A stretch of DNA of 64,000 nt, taken from assembly GCF_000092645.1 (NCBI RefSeq), contig NC_014165.1, forward strand, positions 2,356,001 to 2,420,000, given 5' to 3'. This document shows, one piece after another, positions 50,822 through 60,045 of the stretch (the first letter of the stretch is position 1; every line of letters starts with the position of its first letter). Source of the DNA: Thermobispora bispora DSM 43833. Lineage in GTDB: Bacteria > Actinomycetota > Actinomycetes > Streptosporangiales > Streptosporangiaceae. Below the pieces are notes generated by a model that was not told the DNA's origin, ran no database searches, and saw nothing but the letters and a program-made list of their open reading frames with translations. The position numbers were made by a program, and so were the translations under genes.

Positions 50822-52795
50822 TCAGACCTGGATGCGGCGCTCGACCGCGCTGACGATCTCCTCGATCGCCTGGTCGATCGGCACCCCGTTCTTCTGCTCG
50901 CCGTTGCGGTAGCGGAACGACACGGCACCGGCCGCGACGTCCTTGTCCCCGGCGAGCAGCATGTACGGGACCTTGGCCTTCTGCGCGTTGCGGATCTTCT
51001 TCTGCATCCGGTCGTCCGAGGCGTCCACCTCGACCCGGATGCGCCGCTCGCGCAGGCGCTTGGCGACGTCCTGCAGGTACGGCACGTGCGCCTCGGTGAT
51101 CGGGATGCCGACGACCTGGACCGGGGCGAGCCACGGCGGGAAGGCGCCGGCGTAGTGCTCGACCAGCACGCCGAAGAACCGCTCGATCGAGCCGAACAGC
51201 GCCCGGTGGATCATGACGGGGCGCTTGCGGGTGCCGTCGGCCGCCTGGTACTCGAGCTCGAACAGCTCGGGCAGGTTGAAGTCGAGCTGGATCGTCGACA
51301 TCTGCCAGGTGCGGCCGATCGCGTCCCGCGCCTGCACCGAGATCTTGGGGCCGTAGAAGGCGGCGCCGCCCGGGTCGAGGACGAGCTCGAGGTTCTCCGC
51401 CTCGGCGACCTCGCGCAGGGTCCGGGTCGCCTCCTCCCACACCTCGTCGGAGCCGACGTACTTCTCCGGGTCCTTGGTGGACAGCTCCAGGTAGAAGTCG
51501 TTGAGGCCGAAGTCGCGCAGCAGGTCGAGCACGAACCGGAGCAGCGAGCGCAGCTCGTCGCGCATCTGCTCCTGGGTGCAGTAGATGTGCGCGTCGTCCT
51601 GGGTGAGGCCCCGCACCCGGGTCAGGCCGTGCACCACCCCGGACTTCTCGTACCGGTAGACCGTGCCGAACTCGAAGAGCCGCAGGGGCAGCTCCCGGTA
51701 CGACCGCCCGCGCGCCCGGAAGATCAGGTTGTGCATCGGGCAGTTCATGGGCTTGAGGTAGTACCGGGCGCCCTCGAGCTCCATGGGCGGGAACATGGCG
51801 TCGGCGTACCAGTTGAGGTGGCCGGAGATCTGGTAGAGCTTCTCCTTCGTGATGTGCGGGGTGTTCACGAAGGAGTAGCCCGCCTCCTCGTGACGCCGGC
51901 GGGAGTAGTCCTCCATGATCCGCCGGATGGTGCCGCCCTTCGGGTGGAACACCGGGAGGCCGGAGCCGAGCTCCTCCGGGAAGGAGAACAGGTCCAGCTC
52001 GACGCCGAGCCTGCGGTGGTCGCGCTTCTCCGCCTCCTCCAGGAAGTGCAGGTACTCGTCCTGCTTCTCCTTGGACTCCCAGGCGGTGCCGTAGATCCGC
52101 TGGAGCTGCGGGTTCTTCTCGCTGCCGCGCCAGTAGGCGCCGCTCGACCGCATGAGGGCGAACGCCGGGATCGCCTTGGTGCTCGGCAGGTGCGGCCCCC
52201 GGCACAGGTCCTTCCAGCAGACCTCGCCGGTCTTCGGGTCGATGTTGTCGTAGATGGTGAGCTGGCCGGCGCCCACCTCGACGTTCGCGCCGTCCTCGGA
52301 CCCGGCGGCGCCCTTCAGCTCGATCAGCTCCAGCTTGTACGGCTCGCCGGCGAGCTCCTCGCGGGCCTGCTCATCGGTCACCGGGCGCCGCCGGAAGAGC
52401 TGCCCCTGCTTGATGATCTCGCGCATCCGCTTCTCGATGCGCTTGAGATCCTCCGGGGTGAACGGCTCCCGCACGTCGAAGTCGTAGTAGAAGCCGTTCT
52501 CGATCGGCGGCCCGATGCCGAGCTTCGCCTCAGGGAATAGCTCCTGAACGGCCTGGGCCAGGACGTGAGCGGTGGAGTGACGGAGGATGGCCCGGCCGTC
52601 GCCGCTGTCGATGGTGACCGGCTCGATGACGTCGCCGTCGGCCACCTCGGTCGCGAGGTCACGCAGCTCGCCGTTGATCCGGGCGGCGATCACCGTCCTG
52701 CCGTCCGCCTCGAGCGCCTGCCCGGCCGTCGTCCCCGCCGCCACCACGCGCTCGGTCCCGGCGATGGTGATGCGGATCTCTTGGGCGGAGGACAC
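50822..52795 (-). CDS. thrS: Threonyl-tRNA synthetase
   Basis: The 657-residue ThrRS has TGS ([25 protein letters not shown]), editing ([35 protein letters not shown]), class II core motif 2 ([27 protein letters not shown]), motif 3 ([21 protein letters not shown]) and an anticodon domain. GTG 52795 ([11 protein letters not shown]) has GAAGGAG five bases upstream. TAGCAT (52888-52883) may be the -10. No T-box signature was seen upstream. Confidence 0.97.
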   Translation of the reverse strand: MSSAQEIRITIAGTERVVAAGTTAGQALEADGRTVIAARINGELRDLATEVADGDVIEPVTIDSGDGRAILRHSTAHVLAQAVQELFPEAKLGIGPPIENGFYYDFDVREPFTPEDLKRIEKRMREIIKQGQLFRRRPVTDEQAREELAGEPYKLELIELKGAAGSEDGANVEVGAGQLTIYDNIDPKTGEVCWKDLCRGPHLPSTKAIPAFALMRSSGAYWRGSEKNPQLQRIYGTAWESKEKQDEYLHFLEEAEKRDHRRLGVELDLFSFPEELGSGLPVFHPKGGTIRRIMEDYSRRRHEEAGYSFVNTPHITKEKLYQISGHLNWYADAMFPPMELEGARYYLKPMNCPMHNLIFRARGRSYRELPLRLFEFGTVYRYEKSGVVHGLTRVRGLTQDDAHIYCTQEQMRDELRSLLRFVLDLLRDFGLNDFYLELSTKDPEKYVGSDEVWEEATRTLREVAEAENLELVLDPGGAAFYGPKISVQARDAIGRTWQMSTIQLDFNLPELFELEYQAADGTRKRPVMIHRALFGSIERFFGVLVEHYAGAFPPWLAPVQVVGIPITEAHVPYLQDVAKRLRERRIRVEVDASDDRMQKKIRNAQKAKVPYMLLAGDKDVAAGAVSFRYRNGEQKNGVPIDQAIEEIVSAVERRIQV

Positions 52796-52984
52796 GGCTG
52801 CTCCTTCGGTCATGGAAACGGAATCGCACGTGAGTGAACGCCCCTCGAGCCGGCAGGGGCCCGATTCGAGGCACACCATCCGATGCTACCGGTGCCGCCG
52901 CCCGGCGATTCGCATGATCGCTTGCGTGACGGCGGCCGGTGCCCGGCCTGCCGGCCCCGCGGTACGGCGCGGCCGCCCACGGCG

Positions 52985-53016
52985 CGGGCCCGGGACGGCG
53001 CCCGGTCCCGGGCCCG
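52985..53016 (-). terminator. Terminator after the aldo/keto reductase gene
   Basis: CGGGCCCGGGAC (52985-52996) pairs perfectly with 53005-53016, loop of eight, seven bases after the stop. Confidence 0.7.
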
Positions 53017-53022
53017 GCCGGC

Positions 53023-54000
53023 TCACCAGCGGTGGTGGACCTGCGGCCGGATCAGCTCGTCGTACACGGTGCGGACCGCCGCGTGCACCTCGGGGGACAA
53101 GCGCGGGAAACCCGCGGCCGCGGCGTTCGCCCGCGCCTGCTCCGGGTTGCGCGCCCCCGGGATCACCACGCTGACCCCGCTCTGGTCGAGGATCCAGCGC
53201 AGCGCGAACTGGGCCATGGTCATGCCCTCGGGCACCAGCGGGCGGAGCCGCTCCACCGCCTGGAGGCCGACGCCGTACTCCACGCCGGAGAACGTCTCCC
53301 CCACGTCGAACGCCTCACCGCGGCGGTTGAAGGTGCGGTGGTCGTCCTCGGCGAAGACCGACCGCGGGCCGAACTTGCCGGTGAGCAGCCCGCTGGCGAG
53401 CGGGACCCGCGCGATGATGCCGACCCCGGCCTTCTCCGCGGCGGGGAGCACCTCCTCCAGCGGCTTGAGCCGGAACATGTTGAGGATGATCTGCACGGTC
53501 GCCACCCCGGGCCGCTCGATCGCCCGGAGCGCCTCGGCGCAGGTCTCCACGCTCACCCCGTACGCCCGGATGGCGCCCTCCGCGACGAGCGTGTCGAGTG
53601 CGTCGAAGACCCGGTCGTCGTCGTAGACCGGGGACGGCGGGCAGTGGAGCTGCACCAGGTCGATCGTGTCCACCCCCAGGTTCGCCCGGGAGCGGTCGAT
53701 CCAGGAGCGGAAGTTCTCCAGGGTGTAGACCTCCGGCGTCTGGGCGACCCGGCGGCCCATCTTCGTCGCCACGGTGAGCCCGGGCCGTTCCTTGAGCACC
53801 CGCCCGATCAGGCGCTCGCTGCGGCCGTCGCCGTACACGTCGGCGGTGTCGATGAAGTCGACCCCGGCGTCGATCGCGGCGTGGATCGTGGCGAGCGCGT
53901 CGGCCTCGCTCACCTCGCCCCAGTCCCCGCCGATCTGCCAGGCGCCGAGCCCGACCACGCCGACTCGCCTGCCCGTTCTGCCCAAGACGCGCTGTTCCAT
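53023..54000 (-). CDS. Aldo/keto reductase
   Basis: The 325-residue NADPH-dependent barrel enzyme carries the catalytic tetrad pattern: FIDTADVYGDGRSERLIG (Asp, Tyr), VATKMGRR (Lys) and DLVQLHCPP (His). The C-terminal cofactor motif is SVVIPGARNPEQARAN. The substrate is unknown. ATG 54000 lacks a ribosome-binding site, but TACGAT (54012-54007) lies seven bases before it, so the mRNA may be leaderless. Confidence 0.92.
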   Translation of the reverse strand: MEQRVLGRTGRRVGVVGLGAWQIGGDWGEVSEADALATIHAAIDAGVDFIDTADVYGDGRSERLIGRVLKERPGLTVATKMGRRVAQTPEVYTLENFRSWIDRSRANLGVDTIDLVQLHCPPSPVYDDDRVFDALDTLVAEGAIRAYGVSVETCAEALRAIERPGVATVQIILNMFRLKPLEEVLPAAEKAGVGIIARVPLASGLLTGKFGPRSVFAEDDHRTFNRRGEAFDVGETFSGVEYGVGLQAVERLRPLVPEGMTMAQFALRWILDQSGVSVVIPGARNPEQARANAAAAGFPRLSPEVHAAVRTVYDELIRPQVHHRW

Positions 54001-54100
54001 GAGGCCGATCGTATCGAGTGGGTCACGGGCGATTCTCATGCGCCGCTCCCCCGCCGGTCTCCCGGGCCGGATCGCCGGGAAGGCGGGGCCGGAAACAAGA

Positions 54101-54126
54101 AGGGGTGAACCGAGCGGTCCACCCCT
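54101..54126 (-). terminator. Terminator after the exported unknown protein
   Basis: AGGGGTG pairs with CACCCCT with further inner pairing including one G-U, followed on the minus strand by TCTTGTTTC. Confidence 0.6.
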
Positions 54127-54150
54127 CCGTTGCGATGCGCCGGCTCCCGA

Positions 54151-54840
54151 TCACTCCTCGGGCTGGGACTCCGACGTCTGCTGATCGGCGTCGGTGAACT
54201 GCTGGCCGACCGCCTGCTTGGCGAGGTCCTCACCGGAGAGCTTCGCGTTGACCGGCTGGTTGCCCTGCGAGCCGAACAGGAAGTCCTGCCCGCCGTCCGG
54301 GCGGTTCCGCGTGACGACCGGCCCCGTGGCGCCCTGGCCCGCCGGCACGGTGAACCCGGGGACGCCGCGGACGTTGATCGGCTGCTTGCGCACGTTCCGG
54401 TCACCGGTGTTCCACACCGGGATGTCGAAGTCCTCCAGGAGCGGGAAGCTCATCTCCGGGAACTCCGGGAAGCTCACGTTGGCGATCTCCGGGGCCTGCC
54501 CCGAGCCGGATCCGGGGTTCGGGTTCCCCTCCTGGACGGCGGCGTTCTCCGCCGGACCGGCCTCGGCGCCGGTCTGGGCCTCCTCAGCCGCCGGGCGCTG
54601 CGGGCCGCTGGCCTCGGCCAGGTCCTCGAGGTCCATCAGCGGACCGGCCTTCACGGGCTTGCCGAGGATCTCCAGCGTCCGGTTGGCGATGAGGTCCGGG
54701 TTGTCCGGGTGCTGCAGGGCGACCGCGGCGATCTGCTTGCCCGGCGTGAGCACCCCGGGCGCGGCGGCCGGCCCGGGATCGGCGGGCGTCCCCGGAGCCG
54801 CGGCCAGGGCCGCGGCGATGATTGCGCTGCTCAACGGCAT
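54151..54840 (-). CDS. Exported protein of unknown function A
   Basis: I do not recognise this 229-residue protein. It opens with a short hydrophobic signal (MPLSSAIIAAALAAAPGTPA), a Pro/Ala stretch, an NPDLIANRTLEILGKPVKAGP helix, a low-complexity Glu/Ala/Gly/Pro middle (about 80-115), then EIANVSFPEFPEMSFPLLEDF and a Gln-rich, acidic C-terminus. There are no cysteines. GGGGGGA precedes the ATG. It resembles the exported protein at 56.2 kb in layout (signal ending ADPxP, disordered acidic middle), and both genes have TTGACC[C/G]GACA about 90 bp upstream. Confidence 0.7.
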   Translation of the reverse strand: MPLSSAIIAAALAAAPGTPADPGPAAAPGVLTPGKQIAAVALQHPDNPDLIANRTLEILGKPVKAGPLMDLEDLAEASGPQRPAAEEAQTGAEAGPAENAAVQEGNPNPGSGSGQAPEIANVSFPEFPEMSFPLLEDFDIPVWNTGDRNVRKQPINVRGVPGFTVPAGQGATGPVVTRNRPDGGQDFLFGSQGNQPVNAKLSGEDLAKQAVGQQFTDADQQTSESQPEE

Positions 54841-54904
54841 GACATTCCCCCCGAAGGTTGCTGTCGGTTACGGACCCGACGCTATGCGCCACATTCCGGC
54901 TGAT

Positions 54905-54933
54905 CACGTATTTCACGTTCTGTGTCGGGTCAA
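54905..54933 (-). promoter_or_regulatory. Promoter of exported protein A
   Basis: TTGACC (54933-54928), 17 bp and TACGTG (54910-54905) suggest a start near 54898. The -35 block TTGACCCGACA recurs as TTGACCGGACA at 56838-56828 in front of exported protein B. Confidence 0.4.
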
Positions 54934-54965
54934 AGATCGGGTGTGCCCTCGTGACCCACCGCCGC

Positions 54966-55055
54966 CCGCGTGATCGCGGCCCGCGAGATCGCGGTCCTCG
55001 TGATCGAGGGCCTCATCACCGCGGGTCTCATCACCATGGCCCGCGGCACCGCGGC
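54966..55055. repeat. Six tandem copies of a 15-bp unit
   Basis: CCGCGTGATCGCGGC and variants repeat six times without interruption; several units are themselves palindromic (CGCGTGATCGCG, CCTCGTGATCGAGG). They lie upstream of the promoter of exported protein A. Read on the plus strand they give Pro-Arg-Asp-Arg-Gly repeats, but that frame has no gene-like start. Confidence 0.75.
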
Positions 55056-55095
55056 ACGGCGGGGCGGCGCGCCGCGCGGGCCGGCCCGCGCGACA

Positions 55096-55215
55096 GGACG
55101 CCGGGCCACCGGTCGAACCCAGCCGGGCTCGATGTCGCGAGGCGGCGGGCCGCCGGTCCAGCCCGGCCGGGCTCGGGTGCCGCAGGGCGGCGGGCCACCG
55201 GTGCGGGCCCGTTCC
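55096..55215. repeat. 44-45-bp tandem repeat, about 2.5 copies
   Basis: GGGCC[A/G]CCGGT with flanking CCGGGCTCG begins at 55101, 55145 and 55190. The last copy is cut short by the fasciclin stop. Confidence 0.65.
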
Positions 55216-55225
55216 GGCACCCCGC

Positions 55226-55825
55226 CTACTTCGGCAGCAGCACCTTGTCGATCAGGTAGACGGTCGCGTTGCGCGTGCTCAGCTCGCCGCAGATCACCCG
55301 CGCGCCGTTCACCTTGGCCCGCTCGGGCGATCCCTTCACGACCAGCGTGTCCCCCTGCAGGTTGGTCAGCTTGCCCCGCAGCCCGGAGCGGGGCGTGCGC
55401 CCCTGCACCATGTGGTAGCCGAGCAGGCTGCCGACCGCCCGCTGGTCCTTCATCAGCTTCTTGATCTTCCCGTCCAGGGCCTTGTCGAAGGCCTTGTCGA
55501 CGGGCGCGAACAGCGTGACGTCCTCGACCGTGTCGATCTTCTCCACCAGGCCGGTCCGCTTGGCCGCCTTGGCCAGCGTGGAGAGCTCGGGGATCTTGGC
55601 GAGGGCGGTGCCGACCGGTTCCCGCTCCAGCGAGGCCGGCACCCCGGCGCAGGCGGAGCCGGACCGGGGCGCCGCGGCCGGGGCGGACGGTGCCGCGGTG
55701 GCCGTGGCCGTCACCGCGCCGGAGGCGGCCACGCCGGTTTGGGGGTGTTCGGTGCCCGTGCCGCCGCAAGCCGTGGCGAGCCACGCCGCCGCGGCAGCGG
55801 GGAGGGCGAGTAGCCGGGTGTTCAT
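55226..55825 (-). CDS. Fasciclin-domain lipoprotein
   Basis: The 199-residue protein has a lipobox (AAWLATACGG, Cys20), an Ala/Thr linker and one fasciclin (FAS1) domain: LSTLAKAAKRTGLVEKIDTVEDVTLFAPVDKAFDKAL, YHMVQGRTPRSGLRGKLTNLQGDTLVV and ATVYLIDKVLLPK. FAS1 lipoproteins mediate adhesion or surface interactions. ATG 55825 follows GGGAG by about nine bases. Confidence 0.9.
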   Translation of the reverse strand: MNTRLLALPAAAAAWLATACGGTGTEHPQTGVAASGAVTATATAAPSAPAAAPRSGSACAGVPASLEREPVGTALAKIPELSTLAKAAKRTGLVEKIDTVEDVTLFAPVDKAFDKALDGKIKKLMKDQRAVGSLLGYHMVQGRTPRSGLRGKLTNLQGDTLVVKGSPERAKVNGARVICGELSTRNATVYLIDKVLLPK

Positions 55826-56084
55826 GACGTCGTGCTCCCTCGTCGGGTCGCTGCTCGCCGGCGTGGCCGGGATGGTCACCGGAGTGCGCCCGGCCGCCGC
55901 GGTGGCGGCACGGCACGGTGGACGATCAGCGACGGGTCACATTTCGTACCTGCGGATGCGGCTTCGCATGGACGGTGCGGCGGGCGCTCCGGTCGCGGGC
56001 CGCGCAGGGCCCGCGCGGGCTCGCTCACCGTGGGCGGGCCGGCGCGCCGCGCCGGTGCCGGGCGCCGCGTCCCCGCCCATCGGT

Positions 56085-56130
56085 GCGGTGCCGTACGGGG
56101 TGCCGCACGGCCGCCGCCGTACGGCACCGC
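56085..56130 (-). terminator. Terminator after exported protein B
   Basis: GCGGTGCCGTACGG (56085-56098) pairs perfectly over 14 bp with 56117-56130, loop of 18, 34 bp after the stop. Confidence 0.65.
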
Positions 56131-56163
56131 CCACCGGGAAGCGGCCGCGCCGCCGGCGGTGGG

Positions 56164-56748
56164 TCAGCGGTGGAACCGGCTGCCCTTGCGGCCGGCCTTG
56201 CCGGAGAACGAAGGCGTTCCCTTCGCAATCTGGATCTGGCGGCCCGTCAACTGCGGAAGGGTGAAGCTCTGCCCGCCGGTGCCGATCTTGTCGAGCGGCG
56301 GGTGGATGAAGACGTCGCCGGTCTCCGGGTCGACGATCGTGCCGGGCGGCAGCGACTTCGGCCCGGTCTTGTCGACCGCGGGCAGGGTGACGAACTTCTC
56401 GTCGTCCTCGCCCTGGGCGTCGTCGTCCTTGTCCAGCGCGTCGATGTCGGGCACCACGTTCGCGGGAATGAGGGACAGGGGCGATTCGTCGGAGTCCTCG
56501 TCCCCGGCCGCCTGCTTCTCCCCCGTCTCACGCGCGACCGCGTCGTTCGCCCTGGGCAGCAGGCCCGCCTCCTGCTGCCACCAGATCGGCGGGCCCCACC
56601 AGCCGGGCTGGTAGCCCGGGGCGAATCCGGGCACACCGGTCGTGCTCTGAGCGGGCCGGGACGCGGTGGTGTCCCCCGGAGCCGGATCGGCCGGCGCGGT
56701 CACAGGTCCGGCAAGCAGGACAGCGGTGAGCATGGCCGTACTGATCAT
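56164..56748 (-). CDS. Exported protein of unknown function B
   Basis: An unrecognised 194-residue protein: signal peptide (MISTAMLTAVLLAGPVTAPA), a Trp/Pro-rich segment (YQPGWWGPPIWWQQEAG), an acidic low-complexity middle (DEDSDESPLS, DALDKDDDAQGEDDEKF), a LPPGTIVDPETGDVFIHPPLDKI stretch and a basic C-terminus (SGKAGRKGSRFHR). GGGGGAG lies just before the ATG. Its layout parallels exported protein A two genes downstream; distant homology is possible but unproven. Confidence 0.68.
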   Translation of the reverse strand: MISTAMLTAVLLAGPVTAPADPAPGDTTASRPAQSTTGVPGFAPGYQPGWWGPPIWWQQEAGLLPRANDAVARETGEKQAAGDEDSDESPLSLIPANVVPDIDALDKDDDAQGEDDEKFVTLPAVDKTGPKSLPPGTIVDPETGDVFIHPPLDKIGTGGQSFTLPQLTGRQIQIAKGTPSFSGKAGRKGSRFHR

Positions 56749-56880
56749 GAGACTCCCCCGATGTCGTTGACGGTATGTGCAAGACGGTAAGCGCGGTTCG
56801 CCGGATGGTCTGAGCTCCGACGATCAATGTCCGGTCAACAATGGGGATGGGCCACTTCACCCGGATAGGTCCACCGGATC

Positions 56881-57130
56881 CGCGCTCCCCGCACACCCTC
56901 GGCAGGCTGCCGTTCCCGCGCGCTCCCCACGCGCCCTCTGATGGGTGGCGTTCCCGCGCGCTCCCCGCGCGCCCACGGCAGGCGACCGTCTCCACGCGCT
57001 CCCGCGCCGTCAGTGGGCGGGCATTCCCCACTCGCCCTCAGTGGGCGACCGTCTCCCCGCCCTTCGCCGCGCCCGCGGTGGGCGGGCGTTCCCACGCGCT
57101 CCCCGCGCCCATGGCGGACGAGCGTTCCCG
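56881..57130. repeat. Tandem repeat of a 38-bp unit, about 6.5 copies
   Basis: Units begin at 56881, 56919, 56957, 56995, about 57030 (truncated), 57058 and 57095. The first three are exactly 38 bp. The shared head is CGCGCTCCCCGCGCGCCC and the tail is GGC-rich, ending CGTTCCCG. Later units have 1-10-bp deletions. It lies in a 665-bp gene-free stretch (56749-57413) upstream of exported protein B. The remainder of that stretch is plain GC-rich sequence and a terminator. Confidence 0.8.
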
Positions 57131-57359
57131 TCAGCGAGCAGGCCGGGCGGGATGGCTCCACCGTGCGCCCGGCTCCCCGGCCACCACGTCACCGGGCGCC
57201 ACTCCTGCGCCGGACCACGGTGACCTCCCCCGCCGGCGGTGCCCACCCGCCACCGCGATCCCGGCGCGCCGCCCCGCACCCCCGGGACACCACCGGAGAC
57301 GGGCTCGCGCGGCACCGCGGCGGGTGCCCTCGCCCGCCCCGGCGCGCGTACGGCACGCG

Positions 57360-57404
57360 GATGCCCGATGGGCCGGCCACCGCGGCACCGGCCCATCGGG
57401 CATC
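57360..57404 (-). terminator. Terminator after the acyl-CoA synthetase gene
   Basis: A perfect 17-bp stem (57360-57376 with 57388-57404) encloses an 11-nt loop, nine bases past the stop. Confidence 0.75.
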
Positions 57405-57413
57405 GAGGGGTGA

Positions 57414-59048
57414 TCAGGCGCTGCGGATCCGGGCGGCGTCGTGCAGGCCGAGGATCTCGATGGCCTGCTCCCGCATCTCCACCTTGCGGATCTTCCCGGT
57501 GACCGTCATGGGGAAGGAGTCCACGACGTGCACGTACCGGGGGATCTTGTAGTGGGCGAGGCGGCCCGCGCAGAACTCCCTGAGCCGCTCGGCCGTGAGC
57601 GGCTCGGCGCCCGGGCGCATGATGATCCAGGCCATGAGCTCCTCGCCGTACTTCTCATCGGGCACGCCGATCACCTGCACGTCGGCGATGTCCGGGTGCG
57701 TGTAGAGGAACTCCTCGATCTCGCGCGGGTAGATGTTCTCGCCGCCCCGGATCACCATGTCCTTGATCCGGCCGACGATGTTGACGTACCCCTCCTCGTC
57801 CATGGTCGCCAGGTCGCCGGTGTGCATCCACCGGGCGCGGTCGATCGCCTCGGCCGTGGCCTCGGGCTGCTCCCAGTAGCCGAGCATCACCGAGTAGCCG
57901 CGGGTGCACAGCTCACCGACCTGGCCGCGGGGCACGGTCCGGCCCGTCTCCGGGTCGACGATCTTCACCTCGATGTGCGGCATGACGCGGCCGACCGTCT
58001 CGGTACGGCGGGCCAGCCCATCGGTCCGCCGGGTCATCGTCGACACCGGCGAGGTCTCGGTCATGCCGTAGCAGATCGCCACCTCGGACATGTGCATGTC
58101 GGCGACCACGCGCTTCATCACCTCGACCGGGCAGGGCGATCCGGCCATGATCCCGGTGCGCAGGCTCGACAGGTCGAAGGACGCGAACTCCGGGTGGCCG
58201 AGCTCCGCGATGAACATGGTGGGCACGCCGTACAGGGACGTGCACCGCTCCCGCTCGACGGCGCGGAGCGTCGCCTCGGGGTCGAAGCCGGGCGCGGGGA
58301 GCACGACGCACGACCCGTGGGAGGCGGCGGCGAGGTTGCCCATGACCATGCCGAAGCAGTGGTAGAGCGGCACCGGCAGGCAGATCCGGTCCTGCTCGGT
58401 GTACCCGAGCAGCTCGCCCACGAAGAACCCGTTGTTGAGGATGTTGTGGTGCGAGAGGGTGGCGCCCTTGGGGAAGCCGGTGGTGCCCGACGTGTACTGG
58501 ATGTTGATCGGGTCGTCGAAGGTCAGGGTGGCCGCCCGCTCCCGCAGCGCGGCCGCATCCAGGCTCCGCCCGTCCTCGATGAGCCGCTCCCAGCTCGGCT
58601 CGCCGATGTACACCACGTCGCGGAACCCGATCTGCTCGATCATCGCCCGGTAGTCGCTGGTGCGGTAGGCGACCGCGCTGATCAGCAGCCGCATGCCCGA
58701 CTGCCGCACCACGTACTCGAGCTCATGGGCGCGGTAGGCGGGGTTGACGTTGACGAGGATCGCGCCGATCTTCGCGGTGGCGTACTGGACGAACACCCAC
58801 TCCGCGCAGTTGGGCGACCAGATGCCCACCCGGTCGCCCTTCTTGATCCCGCGGGCCAGCAACCCGAGCGCCACCTCGTTCACCGCGGCGTCGAGCTCCG
58901 CGTACGTCCAGCGGCGCCCGGTCGCCGCCTCCACCAAGGCCTCGCGGGCGCCGAACCGCGCCACCGTGCGTTCGAAGTTCTCCCCGATCGTCTCACCGAG
59001 CAGGGGGACGTCGGAGACACCGGAGGAGTACGACAGCAACTCGGCCAT
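57414..59048 (-). CDS. AMP-binding fatty-acyl-CoA synthetase
   Basis: The 544-residue adenylate-forming enzyme activates a carboxylic acid as acyl-AMP and then acyl-CoA. It has the P-loop [18 protein letters not shown] (about 182-200), [51 protein letters not shown] and the catalytic Lys in [14 protein letters not shown]. Overall it resembles medium/long-chain acyl-CoA synthetases. ATG 59048 has GGAGAC eight bases upstream. It diverges from a GAF-LuxR regulator and its predicted start point lies inside a 20-bp inverted repeat. Confidence 0.93.
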   Translation of the reverse strand: MAELLSYSSGVSDVPLLGETIGENFERTVARFGAREALVEAATGRRWTYAELDAAVNEVALGLLARGIKKGDRVGIWSPNCAEWVFVQYATAKIGAILVNVNPAYRAHELEYVVRQSGMRLLISAVAYRTSDYRAMIEQIGFRDVVYIGEPSWERLIEDGRSLDAAALRERAATLTFDDPINIQYTSGTTGFPKGATLSHHNILNNGFFVGELLGYTEQDRICLPVPLYHCFGMVMGNLAAASHGSCVVLPAPGFDPEATLRAVERERCTSLYGVPTMFIAELGHPEFASFDLSSLRTGIMAGSPCPVEVMKRVVADMHMSEVAICYGMTETSPVSTMTRRTDGLARRTETVGRVMPHIEVKIVDPETGRTVPRGQVGELCTRGYSVMLGYWEQPEATAEAIDRARWMHTGDLATMDEEGYVNIVGRIKDMVIRGGENIYPREIEEFLYTHPDIADVQVIGVPDEKYGEELMAWIIMRPGAEPLTAERLREFCAGRLAHYKIPRYVHVVDSFPMTVTGKIRKVEMREQAIEILGLHDAARIRSA

Positions 59049-59080
59049 GCCCGCAGTCTCCGGGCGGGTGCCGAGGCCGG

Positions 59081-59131
59081 CCACCCCCGTTCGGGGGTGG
59101 TTAACAGCAGGCAAAATGCGTGCCAATCTGT
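59081..59131. promoter_or_regulatory. Divergent promoters and operator between acyl-CoA synthetase and LuxR genes
   Basis: CCACCCCCGTTCGGGGGTGG (59081-59100) is an inverted repeat with 9-bp arms. Minus strand: TTGGCA (59126-59121), 17 bp, TAACCA (59103-59098), so the synthetase -10 and start overlap the repeat. Plus strand: TTAACA (59101-59106), 17 bp, CAATCT (59124-59129), placing the LuxR start at its ATG (59136), a leaderless mRNA; the repeat abuts this -35. Confidence 0.6.
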
Positions 59132-59135
59132 CCCT

Positions 59136-60002
59136 ATGCCGGACACCCGCCCACCGGTCGCGACCGCGCAGCACGAGCGCGAGGTGGTGCGCGCCGCCCT
59201 GCGGAGGGTGGGGCTGGCGACCGGGCTCCCCGTCCTGTTCGGCGGGACGATCGGGCAGCGGGGCGTGCGGCTCACCGAGCTGCTGGGCACCCTCACCCCG
59301 CACCTGCACGGCCTGGTCATCCGCCCCGGGGCCGGGCTCGGCGGCCGGGTGATCGTCACCACGCGCCCGGGCAGCGTGGAGGACTACCTCGCCGATCCCC
59401 GGATCACCCACGAGTACGACGGGCCGGTGAGCGCCGAAGGGCTGCGGGCGATCGGGGCGGTGCCGGTCGTCGTGGACGGCTCGGTCGCCGCGCTCATGTA
59501 CGGCGGCACGCGCGAGCCGGTGCCGCTCGGCACCCGGGTGCTGGACGCCATGGCCCAGGCCGCGGCCCGCGCCGGGATCGAGCTCACGGTACGGCGGGAG
59601 GTCGAGCGCCGGATGGCCGAGCTCGAGACGGCGGCGGTGATCCGCGCGGCGCGGGAGGCGCCGGCCGCCCCGGAGTGGGAGGAGATCCGGCAGGCCCACG
59701 CCGAGCTGCGGTCGATCGCCCGGGAGATCACCGACCCGGCCCTGCGCCGGCGCATCGACGAGGTCTGCGCCCGGCTGACACGCCCGGGCGGCCGGCCCGC
59801 CCGCCCGAACCCGCTCTCCCCGCGGGAGCTCGACGTGCTCGCCCTGGTCGCCGTGGGCTGCGGCAACGCCGAGGCGGCGCGCCGGCTCGGCATCGGGCCG
59901 GAGACGGTGAAGAGCTACCTCCGCAACGCCATGCGCAAGCTCGGCACGCACAGCAGGATGGAGACCGTGGTCGCCGCCCGGCGCGCCGGCTTCCTCCCGT
60001 AG
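59136..60002 (+). CDS. LuxR-type regulator with an N-terminal GAF-like domain
   Basis: The 288-residue protein has a sensory GAF-like region (about 15-160: [56 protein letters not shown]), a helical linker and a C-terminal LuxR helix-turn-helix ([46 protein letters not shown]). The ATG at 59136 has no ribosome-binding site and coincides with the predicted start point. Divergence from the acyl-CoA synthetase suggests it controls that gene in response to an acyl or CoA-linked ligand; this is inference. Confidence 0.88.
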   Translation: MPDTRPPVATAQHEREVVRAALRRVGLATGLPVLFGGTIGQRGVRLTELLGTLTPHLHGLVIRPGAGLGGRVIVTTRPGSVEDYLADPRITHEYDGPVSAEGLRAIGAVPVVVDGSVAALMYGGTREPVPLGTRVLDAMAQAAARAGIELTVRREVERRMAELETAAVIRAAREAPAAPEWEEIRQAHAELRSIAREITDPALRRRIDEVCARLTRPGGRPARPNPLSPRELDVLALVAVGCGNAEAARRLGIGPETVKSYLRNAMRKLGTHSRMETVVAARRAGFLP

Positions 60003-60017
60003 CGCGAACCGGGATGT

Positions 60018-60045
60018 CCCGCGGCGGGTGCCTCACCGCCGCGGG
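60018..60045 (+). terminator. Terminator after the GAF-LuxR gene
   Basis: CCCGCGGCGG (60018-60027) pairs with CCGCCGCGGG (60036-60045), loop of eight, 16 bp past the stop. The rest of the gap to 60273 shows no gene. Confidence 0.65.

Noticed and set aside
52796-53022. T-box riboswitch upstream of thrS (also looked for at alaS, pheS and hisS)
   Set aside because: No T-box consensus (GGTGG-ACC) or specifier-loop structure was seen.
54858-55259. Plus-strand ORF with Pro-Arg-Asp-Arg-Gly repeats
   Set aside because: The repeats arise from the 15-bp DNA array; there is no ribosome-binding site or signal, and the frame continues as Arg/Gly/Pro filler.
56881-57130. CRISPR array
   Set aside because: The 38-bp units repeat along their whole length; there are no unique 30-40-bp spacers between constant repeats, and no cas genes are nearby.
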